Origin: Sphingomonadales bacterium
GTDB lineage: Bacteria; Pseudomonadota; Alphaproteobacteria; Sphingomonadales; Sphingomonadaceae
NCBI GenBank assembly: GCA_018971065.1
Contig: JAGWVC010000104.1
Coordinates: 1 to 13,694 of the forward strand
Direction: 5' to 3'
DNA: 13,694 bases
The notes below the pieces were generated by a model. It did no database searches, was not told where the DNA came from, and saw nothing but the letters and a program-made list of their open reading frames with translations. Positions within the stretch are counted from its first letter, which is position 1; every line of letters starts with the position of its first letter. Shown piece by piece: positions 5,988 through 12,298 of this stretch. The position numbers were made by a program, and so were the translations under genes.

Positions 5988-6833
5988 ATGAGCTTCACCA
6001 CACGCGATCTCAAGCCGCGCATCGGCACCGAGGTGATCACCGATATCGACACGCTGGTCAGCGGCCGGCACGGGGCCGAACTGCGCGCGCTGCTGGTGGC
6101 GCGCGGGGTGCTGATCTTCCGCGGCCTGCACGATCTGACCGACGCGCAGCAGGTCGCCTTCGCCGAGACGATCGGCACGCTGCGCCTCGAACACGGCAAC
6201 AGCACCACCAAGATCACCGCCGACAAGGCGGAAAGCCCGGTGTTCGCCGAATACGCGCTCGGCACCTACAGCTACCATATCGACGGGACCTATTCCGACA
6301 CCCCCGGCTTCGCCTCGGTGCTGCGCCCGCGCGTCATCGCGCCCGAAGGCGGCCAGACCCAGTTCTGCAACACCTATGCGCTCTATGATGACCTGCCCGA
6401 TGCCGAGAAGGGCTTCTTCGAACGCCTCCAGGCGATTCATTCGGGCGAGACGACGATGCGCATCGTCTTCCCGAACCCCACCGAGGAACAGCTCCACGCC
6501 TGGCGCACCTACAGCCCCGAACGCACGCATCCGCTGGTGTGGGAGCATGAAACCGGGCGCAAGTCGCTGCTGCTGGCCACCACCATCGATCACTTCATCG
6601 GCATGGACCGTGCGGAGAGCGATGCCTTGCTGAAGCGCCTGCTGACGATGGCCGAGGACGACCAGTACGTCTACACGCACGACTGGCAGATGGGCGACGT
6701 GCTGGTGTGGGACAACACCGGCACCATGCACCGCGTGGTTCCGTTCGATCAGGACTGCGGCCGCGCGCTGACCCGGGTGGTGCTGTTCGGCGAGGAACAG
6801 GTCAAGGGCGTGCGCCACCCCGTTCCGGCCTGA
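5988..6833 (+). CDS. TauD/TfdA family Fe(II)/2-oxoglutarate-dependent dioxygenase
   Basis: This 281-aa enzyme would couple decarboxylation of 2-oxoglutarate to hydroxylation, and sometimes cleavage, of a substrate. Seen: facial-triad ligands H97 and D99 in SYHIDGTY, and distal H248 in WDNTGTMHRV. R259 or R263 in GRALTRV is the expected 2-oxoglutarate carboxylate anchor. Length matches TauD/TfdA (about 280-300 aa). The frame is open from 5907, but ATG 5988 has CGGGAGAG at 5975-5982, 7 nt from GGGAG, and fits the family start. It follows the SDR by 99 bp containing the shared operator-like motif. Its stop abuts the stop of the convergent SnoaL gene in TGATCA. The substrate need not be taurine or 2,4-D; the family is broad. 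Confidence 0.9.
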   Translation: MSFTTRDLKPRIGTEVITDIDTLVSGRHGAELRALLVARGVLIFRGLHDLTDAQQVAFAETIGTLRLEHGNSTTKITADKAESPVFAEYALGTYSYHIDGTYSDTPGFASVLRPRVIAPEGGQTQFCNTYALYDDLPDAEKGFFERLQAIHSGETTMRIVFPNPTEEQLHAWRTYSPERTHPLVWEHETGRKSLLLATTIDHFIGMDRAESDALLKRLLTMAEDDQYVYTHDWQMGDVLVWDNTGTMHRVVPFDQDCGRALTRVVLFGEEQVKGVRHPVPA

Positions 6834-7244
6834 TCATCCCGCCAGCAACCGGTTCCCCAGCGCGGTGTCGAAGTACTCGGTCATCCGCGTGATCCGCTCG
6901 CCCCGGAACGCCAGCCGCCAGCAATAGGCGTTGCGATAGCCCCAGCCCGAGGGGCTGACCGCGTTCGAGGTGCCGAACACCGCGATCTCGTCGCCTTCCT
7001 CCAGCATCGCGTCGATCGTCAGGTTCATGCCATCCCGCGTCATCGCCAGCACCGCGCCCAGAAAGCCCAGGTACGTGGCGCGGTCGTAAGCGGTTCCCGC
7101 CGCCGAAGTGTGCGTCTCCGGATCGCGCACCATCTGCTCCAGCACGAAATCATCGCCGATCAGCGCCGCCACGGTGGCCATGTCGCCCTGTCCGGCCGCC
7201 GCCAGCAACCGCGCGGCCGCCTGCTTGCGCGGCGACGCGCTCAC
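6834..7244 (-). CDS. SnoaL-like / NTF2-fold protein (last gene of leftward operon)
   Basis: This 136-aa protein has the size and pattern of the SnoaL-like polyketide-cyclase/NTF2 fold: an N-terminal helix (QAAARLLAAAGQGD), the DDFVLEQ strand region near 31-37, then alternating strands and a closing ITRMTEYFDT (118-127). Members act as dehydratases, isomerases, epoxide hydrolases or non-enzymatic binding proteins. GTG at 7244 is chosen: it overlaps the preceding SDR stop as GTGA and has AAGGGA 10 nt upstream; the frame is open to 7271 but that start lies further inside the SDR. It is the promoter-distal gene of the BVMO operon. The reaction is not predictable. Confidence 0.75.
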   Translation of the reverse strand: MSASPRKQAAARLLAAAGQGDMATVAALIGDDFVLEQMVRDPETHTSAAGTAYDRATYLGFLGAVLAMTRDGMNLTIDAMLEEGDEIAVFGTSNAVSPSGWGYRNAYCWRLAFRGERITRMTEYFDTALGNRLLAG

Positions 7245-8122
7245 CGGCTGATGATCCCTTGCGCGCGCCACACCGCGCGGTGGCCGCCATCGACCACCAC
7301 ATCGATACCATTGAGGAAGCTGGCGCCGTCCGAGAGCAGGAATTCGACCACGCTGGTGATCTCCTGCAACGAACCCTCACGCAGCAGCGGAATTTCGCGC
7401 GCCTTGTCCGCGCGCGTCACCCGCGCCTGGGTGCCGTCATGCGCGGGCAGCGTGTCGCCCTCGGCCCGCGCCATCGGCGAATCGATCATGCCGGGGGAAA
7501 GCGACAGCGACCGCGCCTCGCGCCCCTGCCATTCGCGCGCCATGCGCTCGGCCAGCCGGTTCACCCCCAGCTTGGCATAGTTGTAGGCCCAGTCGAAGTC
7601 CGGCTCGGTGCCGTGATAGGCCGCCAATGCGTCCAGGAACCCCGGCGCCAGCGGGTCGTCCAGCAGCGCATCCACTTTCGCATCGGCGGGCGGCAGATAG
7701 CTTGCCAGCGACGAGATGAACACCGCCGCCGATCCCGGCACCATGTGCGGCGTCACCGTCGCGGCGACGTGAACCGCGCCCAGCAGGTCGATCTCCAGCA
7801 TCCGCCGCCACGATCCGATCGACTTGCCGACGGCGGCCACATGCGCCAGCGCACGCACCCCGCCCAGTTCGGCCAGCTTGCCGTCCAGCGCCCGCAACTG
7901 TCCGGCATCGGTGATGTCGCAGTACAGCCCGGTCACCGCATGGCCGTCCAGCCGCAGCGCCTCGACCGTGTCGATCAGCTTCGCGGCATCGATATCGACC
8001 ATCAGCAGCGGCTGCCGCCGCCCCAGCACGCGCGCGATCGCGGTGCCCATGCCGCCGCAGCCGATCACCAGCGCCACCGGCGTCTTCGCCCAATACGATG
8101 TCAGTTCGTTCACGCCCGTCAT
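7241..8122 (-). CDS. Atypical SDR, 3-alpha-hydroxysteroid dehydrogenase-like subgroup
   Basis: This 293-aa oxidoreductase is a diverged member of the short-chain dehydrogenases. The cofactor loop reads IGCGGMGTA (20-28) instead of TGxxxGxG, Asp43 suggests NAD(H), and the NNAG position reads AHVAAVG. The active site has Ser137/138, Tyr180 and Lys184 (YNYAK). About 40 residues separate Ser and Tyr where classical SDRs have about 13; such an insert is known in the Comamonas 3-alpha-HSD/carbonyl reductase type. The tetrad Asn is replaced by Asp112 (EIDLLG). ATG 8122 is chosen over an overlapping GTG at 8137 because AGGA lies 8 nt upstream. It is operon-linked on both sides by tiny gaps or overlaps. 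A ketone or sterol-like alcohol substrate is plausible, not shown. Confidence 0.85.
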   Translation of the reverse strand: MTGVNELTSYWAKTPVALVIGCGGMGTAIARVLGRRQPLLMVDIDAAKLIDTVEALRLDGHAVTGLYCDITDAGQLRALDGKLAELGGVRALAHVAAVGKSIGSWRRMLEIDLLGAVHVAATVTPHMVPGSAAVFISSLASYLPPADAKVDALLDDPLAPGFLDALAAYHGTEPDFDWAYNYAKLGVNRLAERMAREWQGREARSLSLSPGMIDSPMARAEGDTLPAHDGTQARVTRADKAREIPLLREGSLQEITSVVEFLLSDGASFLNGIDVVVDGGHRAVWRAQGIISR

Positions 8123-8133
8123 CTGCCCGTTCC

Positions 8134-8514
8134 TCACATCGCGTTGAAATAGTGCGGCTTGATCTCCACCACCTTGCCGTCACGGAACCGCCAGCGTTCC
8201 AGCAGCGACGAGGCGAACGCCTTGCCGGTGGCCTTCACCGTCGCCTCCAGTTCGAATTCGCAGACGATCCAGTCGGGGTCGTCGGTCAGATAGGTGCGGA
8301 TCGGCTCCAGCCGGGCAATCTCCAGCGTCTCGCCGAACAGCCCCAGGAACGACAGGAAACCTTCGCCCCCCGGGTACGATCCGCCGAAGCTCAGCCCCGA
8401 TCCTTCGTGCAGCACGAAATCGGGCGCGCACAGCGACAGCAGCGTGGCGGAATCGCCGGAGAATACCGAGGCGACGAAGCGGTCGATCACCGCGCGGTTG
8501 GGATTGTCGGACAT
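8134..8514 (-). CDS. SnoaL-like / NTF2-fold protein
   Basis: This 126-aa protein has the SnoaL-like pattern: helix NRAVIDRFVASVFSGD (6-21), APDFVLHEGSGLSFGG (30-45) at the start of the sheet, a helix GGEGFLSFLGLF (49-60), then strands ending in DGKVVEIKPHYF (112-123). It is probably a cone-shaped fold with a small-molecule pocket, acting as dehydratase, isomerase or accessory protein. ATG 8514 is supported by GGAG 6 nt upstream; the longer frame to 8622 lies inside the next SDR gene and is an artefact. It sits 13 nt after one SDR and 11 nt before the next, making an SDR-SnoaL-SDR-SnoaL order. Confidence 0.78.
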   Translation of the reverse strand: MSDNPNRAVIDRFVASVFSGDSATLLSLCAPDFVLHEGSGLSFGGSYPGGEGFLSFLGLFGETLEIARLEPIRTYLTDDPDWIVCEFELEATVKATGKAFASSLLERWRFRDGKVVEIKPHYFNAM

Positions 8515-8527
8515 TGCAAACTCCAAT

Positions 8528-9304
8528 TCAACGCATGGTAAAGCCGGCATCGACTGCGATCGACTGGCCGGTAATGGTGCGGGCGGCATCGCTGGCCAGG
8601 AACAGCGCCAGCTCGGCGACATCCTCGGGCGTGCTGATCGTCTTCAGCGGCACCCGCGCGGCGGAGGCAGCACGAATTTCCTCCACCGGCACCCCCTGTT
8701 CGCCCGCCAGCCGCTGGTGATAGTTGCGCAGCAGCTCGGTATCGATCGACCCTGGCACCACGCAATTGCAGCGAATGCCGAATTCGCCCACTTCCTTGGC
8801 GATCACCTTGGTCAGAATCCGCAGCGCGCCCTTGGCCGCGCAATAATGGCTCTTGCGCGGCAGCCCGTCCCACCCCGCGCCACTGGAAAAGTTGACGATG
8901 CTGCCCGATTTGCGCGCCAGCATCGACCGGTTCAGCACTTCCTTGCTGCACAACATCGCCGCCATGCAATCCACCTTGTAGGTGTCCAGGAAGTTATCGA
9001 CGGTCTGCTCCCAGATGAACCTGTCGGTCCCCGGCACGGCGGCATTGTTCATCAGCACGTCCACCTGGCCCCAGCGGCTCATCGCCGCCTCGACCATCGC
9101 CGCCACATCGGTCTCGTCGGTCACATCGGCCTTCACCGCCACGACTTCGCCGCCGATTTCGGCGGCCACCGCTTCCACCAGTTCCACTCGCCGCGCCGCC
9201 AGCACCAGCTTCGCGGCTTCCGCTGCCATTAACCGCGCCATAACCGGGCCTAAACCGGTCGATGCGCCGGTGATGATTGCCACTTTCCCGTCGAACCGCC
9301 CCAT
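8528..9304 (-). CDS. Short-chain dehydrogenase/reductase (SDR)
   Basis: This 258-aa NAD(P)-dependent oxidoreductase has the cofactor motif TGASTGLG (12-19) and AARR at 36-39, where Arg favours NADP(H). It also has Asp60 (ADVTD), NNAA (86-89) in place of NNAG, Ser140/141, Tyr154 and Lys158 (YCAAK), and PGSIDT after the active site. The usual tetrad Asn is replaced by Asp112 (YKVDCM). The C-terminus ITGQSIAVDAGFTMR is typical. The start overlaps the stop of the upstream SnoaL_4-like gene by one base (TGATG), indicating translational coupling. It would oxidise a pathway alcohol or reduce a ketone; direction and substrate are unknown. Confidence 0.92.
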   Translation of the reverse strand: MGRFDGKVAIITGASTGLGPVMARLMAAEAAKLVLAARRVELVEAVAAEIGGEVVAVKADVTDETDVAAMVEAAMSRWGQVDVLMNNAAVPGTDRFIWEQTVDNFLDTYKVDCMAAMLCSKEVLNRSMLARKSGSIVNFSSGAGWDGLPRKSHYCAAKGALRILTKVIAKEVGEFGIRCNCVVPGSIDTELLRNYHQRLAGEQGVPVEEIRAASAARVPLKTISTPEDVAELALFLASDAARTITGQSIAVDAGFTMR

Positions 9305-9795
9305 CAGTCCAGCACCTTCCGCATCAGCGCATGACTCTCCGCGCTGCCGGTCAACGTGCGGTTCACCCGCTCGGCAATCCGCCAGCCTTCGGCCGTCCGC
9401 ACCAGTTCATAATCGTTGATCGCCGCGCGAAACACGCTCCAGCGCTCCCCCTCGCGCAGGATCACGAACGAATACCCCACCGCATGCGCCCGGTCGCCAT
9501 CCACGGTGATCTTCGGCGTCGCCATCAGGTGCGCGCTGCCGGTGGTGAACAGGCTATGGTGCCCGGCGCCCTCGTACACCGCCACCAACCCCTCGGGTGC
9601 CTCCAGCCGCGTGCCGTTGGAATTGCCGCCGCTGTAGTTGTAGCCGCCGCCCACCGTCCACAGCGCCGCCGCCTCGTGGCTCATGCCGCTGTCCACCATC
9701 GGGCCATAGCTGTTGATCAGGTTCAGGATCGCCAGATGGTCCTCGGCCCGTTGCAGCCGCGCCTCCAGCGCCGCCAGCCTTTGTTCGCTATCCAT
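9304..9795 (-). CDS. SnoaL_4-like protein (bile acid 7-alpha-dehydratase/SnoaL superfamily)
   Basis: This 163-aa protein starts with a long helix (EQRLAALEARLQRAEDHLAI, 4-23) followed by LINSYGPMVDSG. That is the usual beginning of SnoaL_4 / ring-hydroxylating beta-subunit-like NTF2 proteins, where a Tyr and an Asp often line the active site. The body holds WTVGGGYNY (46-54), GAGHHSLFTTGSAHLM (76-91) and strand-rich YSFVILREGERWSVFRAAIN. The double His is compatible with a catalytic His as in dehydratases of this fold. GGGGAG ends 5 nt before ATG 9795. It is separated from the EthD gene by 50 bp, the widest gap in the operon. It could also be related to small subunits of Rieske oxygenases, but no pairing with the alpha subunit at 2239-3717 can be shown. 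Confidence 0.75.
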   Translation of the reverse strand: MDSEQRLAALEARLQRAEDHLAILNLINSYGPMVDSGMSHEAAALWTVGGGYNYSGGNSNGTRLEAPEGLVAVYEGAGHHSLFTTGSAHLMATPKITVDGDRAHAVGYSFVILREGERWSVFRAAINDYELVRTAEGWRIAERVNRTLTGSAESHALMRKVLD

Positions 9796-9845
9796 TCGCT
9801 CTCCCCGATCCCCGCCTTCGCGGTGTCATTGCCTGCCGCCGGTGT

Positions 9846-10280
9846 TCACCCGTCCCATTGGCTCCGCGCCGCCATCAGCGCCCGCTCGACACCGGGCACG
9901 CTGGCCGACACGTCGGTCTCGGCGCTGTCGCACAACATCAGCCGCACCGACGAGCGATCCAGAAAATGCTCTTCGTCGTCATGGAACAGCTTGCCGATCT
10001 CCGGGTCGCTCAACGTCGCCACCACCTGCTCGAACGCCGCCGCGTCGGCCATCTCCCAGTCGGCGATGCAGTCGTAATCCCAGCCCTTGGCGCCCAGCAC
10101 CGCCTGCATCACCGCGCTGCCCGCCGCTTCCGCCGGTGCCACGTAATGGCGGCGATAGGCGGTCATCAGGTGGCCCAGATGGCGTTCGCCCAGCACCGCA
10201 TGGCTGGTCTCATAGTGATGGCGAAACTGGGCATGGCTGATGCCCGGCTTGCGCCGCAGCAGCCACATCACCCGGATCAC
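9846..10280 (-). CDS. EthD-domain protein
   Basis: This 144-aa ferredoxin-like alpha+beta barrel protein of the EthD type is recognised by its start IRVMWLLRRKPGISHAQFRHHYETSHA, seen as strand, 'KPG(L/I)S..FR.HYE..HA', and later EEHFLDRSSVRLMLCD. EthD was named from ethyl tert-butyl ether degradation and its role is still poorly known; similar proteins often accompany monooxygenases and dehydrogenases. The start is GTG 10280, which overlaps the BVMO stop as GTGA, so it is translationally coupled to the monooxygenase. An accessory role for the BVMO step is inferred. Confidence 0.82.
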   Translation of the reverse strand: MIRVMWLLRRKPGISHAQFRHHYETSHAVLGERHLGHLMTAYRRHYVAPAEAAGSAVMQAVLGAKGWDYDCIADWEMADAAAFEQVVATLSDPEIGKLFHDDEEHFLDRSSVRLMLCDSAETDVSASVPGVERALMAARSQWDG

Positions 10281-12121
10281 GCCGCCACGCCTTCACGCAA
10301 GCGCATTCCCGGCAGCGAGCCTTCGGCCTTCCAGTCCTCCAGCAGGTCCAGCCACGGCTGCCACCCCGGCCCCCACGAATCGCCCAGATACCAGCGCACG
10401 GTCTCTTCGCCCTCGTTGTTGTAATAGCCCGGCGTGCATTCGCGCACGATCGGCGCCATGTCCGGCCCGCTGGCCTTGATGTCGCGCACCCAGTCGGCCT
10501 CGGCCTCCGCGCTCGGCTCCAGGCTGGCCAGCCCGCGATCCATCGTCTGCTTGACCAGCCAGGCGATGTGTTCGCCCTGCTGCTCGAACACCAGCGGCAG
10601 CGACACGTTCAGTCCGCCCTGGATCAGCCCCATGAAGAACAGGTTGGGGAAATTGTGCGCCATCGTCCCGTGCAGCGTGCGATAGCCGTCGGCCCAGTGG
10701 TCATAGAGCGAAACCCCGCCGCGCCCCTCAATCGCCGAGATGCCCCAGCGCCGCTTCAGTTCGCTGGTCACCTCGTAGCCCGACGCGAAGATCACGCAAT
10801 CGACCGGAATTTCCTCGCCCTTGTAGCGGATGCCGTGTTTAGTCAGCCCCTCCAGCCCGCGCGTTTCCGAAACGTCCAGCAGCTTGACGTTGGGCCGGTT
10901 GAACGCCGGGTAATACTCGTCGTTCGATGTCGGCCGCTTGCACAGGATCGAATACCACGGCTTCAGCGCCTCGGCGGTTGCCTTGTCCTCGACGATCTCG
11001 TCCACCCGCCGCCGCAGCCGCTCCATCACCTGGAAATCCATCCGCGCGCGCAAGCCCCAGAACAGTTCGGGGGTCAGCGGATCGGGCCAGCCGTTGCGTT
11101 CGAACTCGTCGGCCAGGTTGCGGTTCATCTCGGTCCAGATGTCGGCAACCAGTTCGTCCTCGCCGCGCTTGAAGCCGCTGTGCGTGAAGCGGTGATAGTT
11201 GTCGCGCCGCGCCGCCTGCCAGCCGGGTTGCAGCGATGCTTGCCAATCCGGATCGGTCGGCCCGTTCTTGCGCACGTCCACGCTCGATGGCGTGCGCTGC
11301 ACCACATAGACCTGCTTGGCGTAGCGCCCCAGATAAGGCACCGCCTGCACCGAGGTTGCCCCGGTGCCGATGATGGCCACGGTCTGGTCGCCCAGCCGGT
11401 CCAGCACTGGGTTCCGCCAGCCGCCGCCGGTGTAGTCATAATCCCAGCGCGAGGTGTGGAACACGCGGCCCTTGAAGTCGCCGATCCCCGGCACGTTCGG
11501 CAGCTTGGGCGTGTTGGTCGGCCCCGCGCCCATCGCCACGAACCGCGCGCGCAACTGGTCGCCACGGTTGGTGGTGATCAGCCACCGTTGCGCCGCGTCG
11601 TCCCACTTCAGCGCCTCGATCCGGGTGTGGAACAGCGCGTGGTCATACAGGCCGAAAGTCTTGCCGATGCGCTGGAAGTGCTCGAAGATTTCCCAGCCCG
11701 GCGCGAACCGCTTCGAAGGGACATAGTCCGTCTCCTCCAGCAGCGCCATGTAGCAATAGGCCTCGTTATCGCACTCGATCCCCGGATAGCGGTTCCAGTA
11801 CCAGCACCCGCCGAAGTCGCCGGCATGGTCGATCACGCGGAAATCCGCGATCCCCGCCTTTTTCAGGTGGTACGCCGCCAGCGTGCCCGACCAGCCCGCG
11901 CCCAGCACCGCCACGTCCAGATCCTGCACCAGCGCCTCGCGCGGCGCCACCGGCATGTAGGGGTCGGCGTCATAGAACCCGTCCAGCAGCGTATCGACGC
12001 GGACGTACTGCTTCTGCCCTTCGCCGCGCAGGCGCTTGTCGCGCTCGGCCCGGTAACGCGCCTGGATTGCCGGAATGTCGAGCTCTTCCGGCGCCGGCAC
12101 ATTGGTCGCGTTGGTGATCAT
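10277..12121 (-). CDS. Type I Baeyer-Villiger monooxygenase (FAD, NADPH)
   Basis: This 614-aa flavoprotein would insert one oxygen next to a ketone carbonyl, giving an ester or lactone. Seen: the first dinucleotide fold GAGWSG (74-79), the second marker GGCWYWNRYPGIECD (104-118), the type I BVMO fingerprint FKGRVFHTSRWD (216-227), and the NADPH-binding GTGATS (252-257). About 65 residues precede the FAD fold, so the protein is longer than the 540-aa type; similar N-terminal extensions are known in large-substrate BVMOs such as cyclopentadecanone and 4-hydroxyacetophenone monooxygenases. ATG 12121 has GGGAG 7 nt upstream. It is the first gene of the seven-gene leftward operon and diverges from the esterase, which would be the natural next step. 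Family is confident; substrate is unknown but may be bulky. Confidence 0.95.
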   Translation of the reverse strand: MITNATNVPAPEELDIPAIQARYRAERDKRLRGEGQKQYVRVDTLLDGFYDADPYMPVAPREALVQDLDVAVLGAGWSGTLAAYHLKKAGIADFRVIDHAGDFGGCWYWNRYPGIECDNEAYCYMALLEETDYVPSKRFAPGWEIFEHFQRIGKTFGLYDHALFHTRIEALKWDDAAQRWLITTNRGDQLRARFVAMGAGPTNTPKLPNVPGIGDFKGRVFHTSRWDYDYTGGGWRNPVLDRLGDQTVAIIGTGATSVQAVPYLGRYAKQVYVVQRTPSSVDVRKNGPTDPDWQASLQPGWQAARRDNYHRFTHSGFKRGEDELVADIWTEMNRNLADEFERNGWPDPLTPELFWGLRARMDFQVMERLRRRVDEIVEDKATAEALKPWYSILCKRPTSNDEYYPAFNRPNVKLLDVSETRGLEGLTKHGIRYKGEEIPVDCVIFASGYEVTSELKRRWGISAIEGRGGVSLYDHWADGYRTLHGTMAHNFPNLFFMGLIQGGLNVSLPLVFEQQGEHIAWLVKQTMDRGLASLEPSAEAEADWVRDIKASGPDMAPIVRECTPGYYNNEGEETVRWYLGDSWGPGWQPWLDLLEDWKAEGSLPGMRLREGVAA

Positions 12122-12189
12122 CGCCGTCTCCCTGCGGCTGCCCCGAAGGCTGGCCAGTCAGCGTGGAGGCTAGTCACGCCATCCCCGCA

Positions 12190-12216
12190 TGTCCACCATG
12201 AAATGGACACATTGTC
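12190..12216. promoter_or_regulatory. Operator-like motif, copy 3 with an extra half-site (BVMO / hydrolase divergent region)
   Basis: TGTCCA (12190-12195), 8 nt, TGGACA (12204-12209), 3 nt, TGTC (12213-12216). The right part is a perfect GACA-CAT-TGTC inverted repeat identical in form to copy 2, and the left TGTCCA is a perfect complement of TGGACA. TGTC is followed by 9 nt and TGCGCA, itself inside the 10-bp palindrome TTTGCGCAAA (12224-12233). The site begins 95 bp before the hydrolase start and about 70-95 bp before the BVMO start, so it could control both directions. No convincing -35/-10 pair was found here. Confidence 0.5.
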
Positions 12217-12298
12217 TCCCAATTTTGCGCAAACCCCGCTGGACCTTCCGCCCGCGCCTGTGCCACGCTGGCGACACGGCAGAATTCGGGAGAGTATC

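Noticed and set aside
5109..6818. A 569-codon reverse-strand frame opposite the SDR and TauD genes
   Set aside because: It covers two clear + strand genes and their gap; the product has low-complexity antisense composition and no ribosome binding site or domain.
9796..9845. The 50-bp gap between the EthD and SnoaL_4-like genes as an internal promoter or terminator
   Set aside because: No box pair, strong hairpin or T-run is visible; treated as a plain intra-operon spacer.
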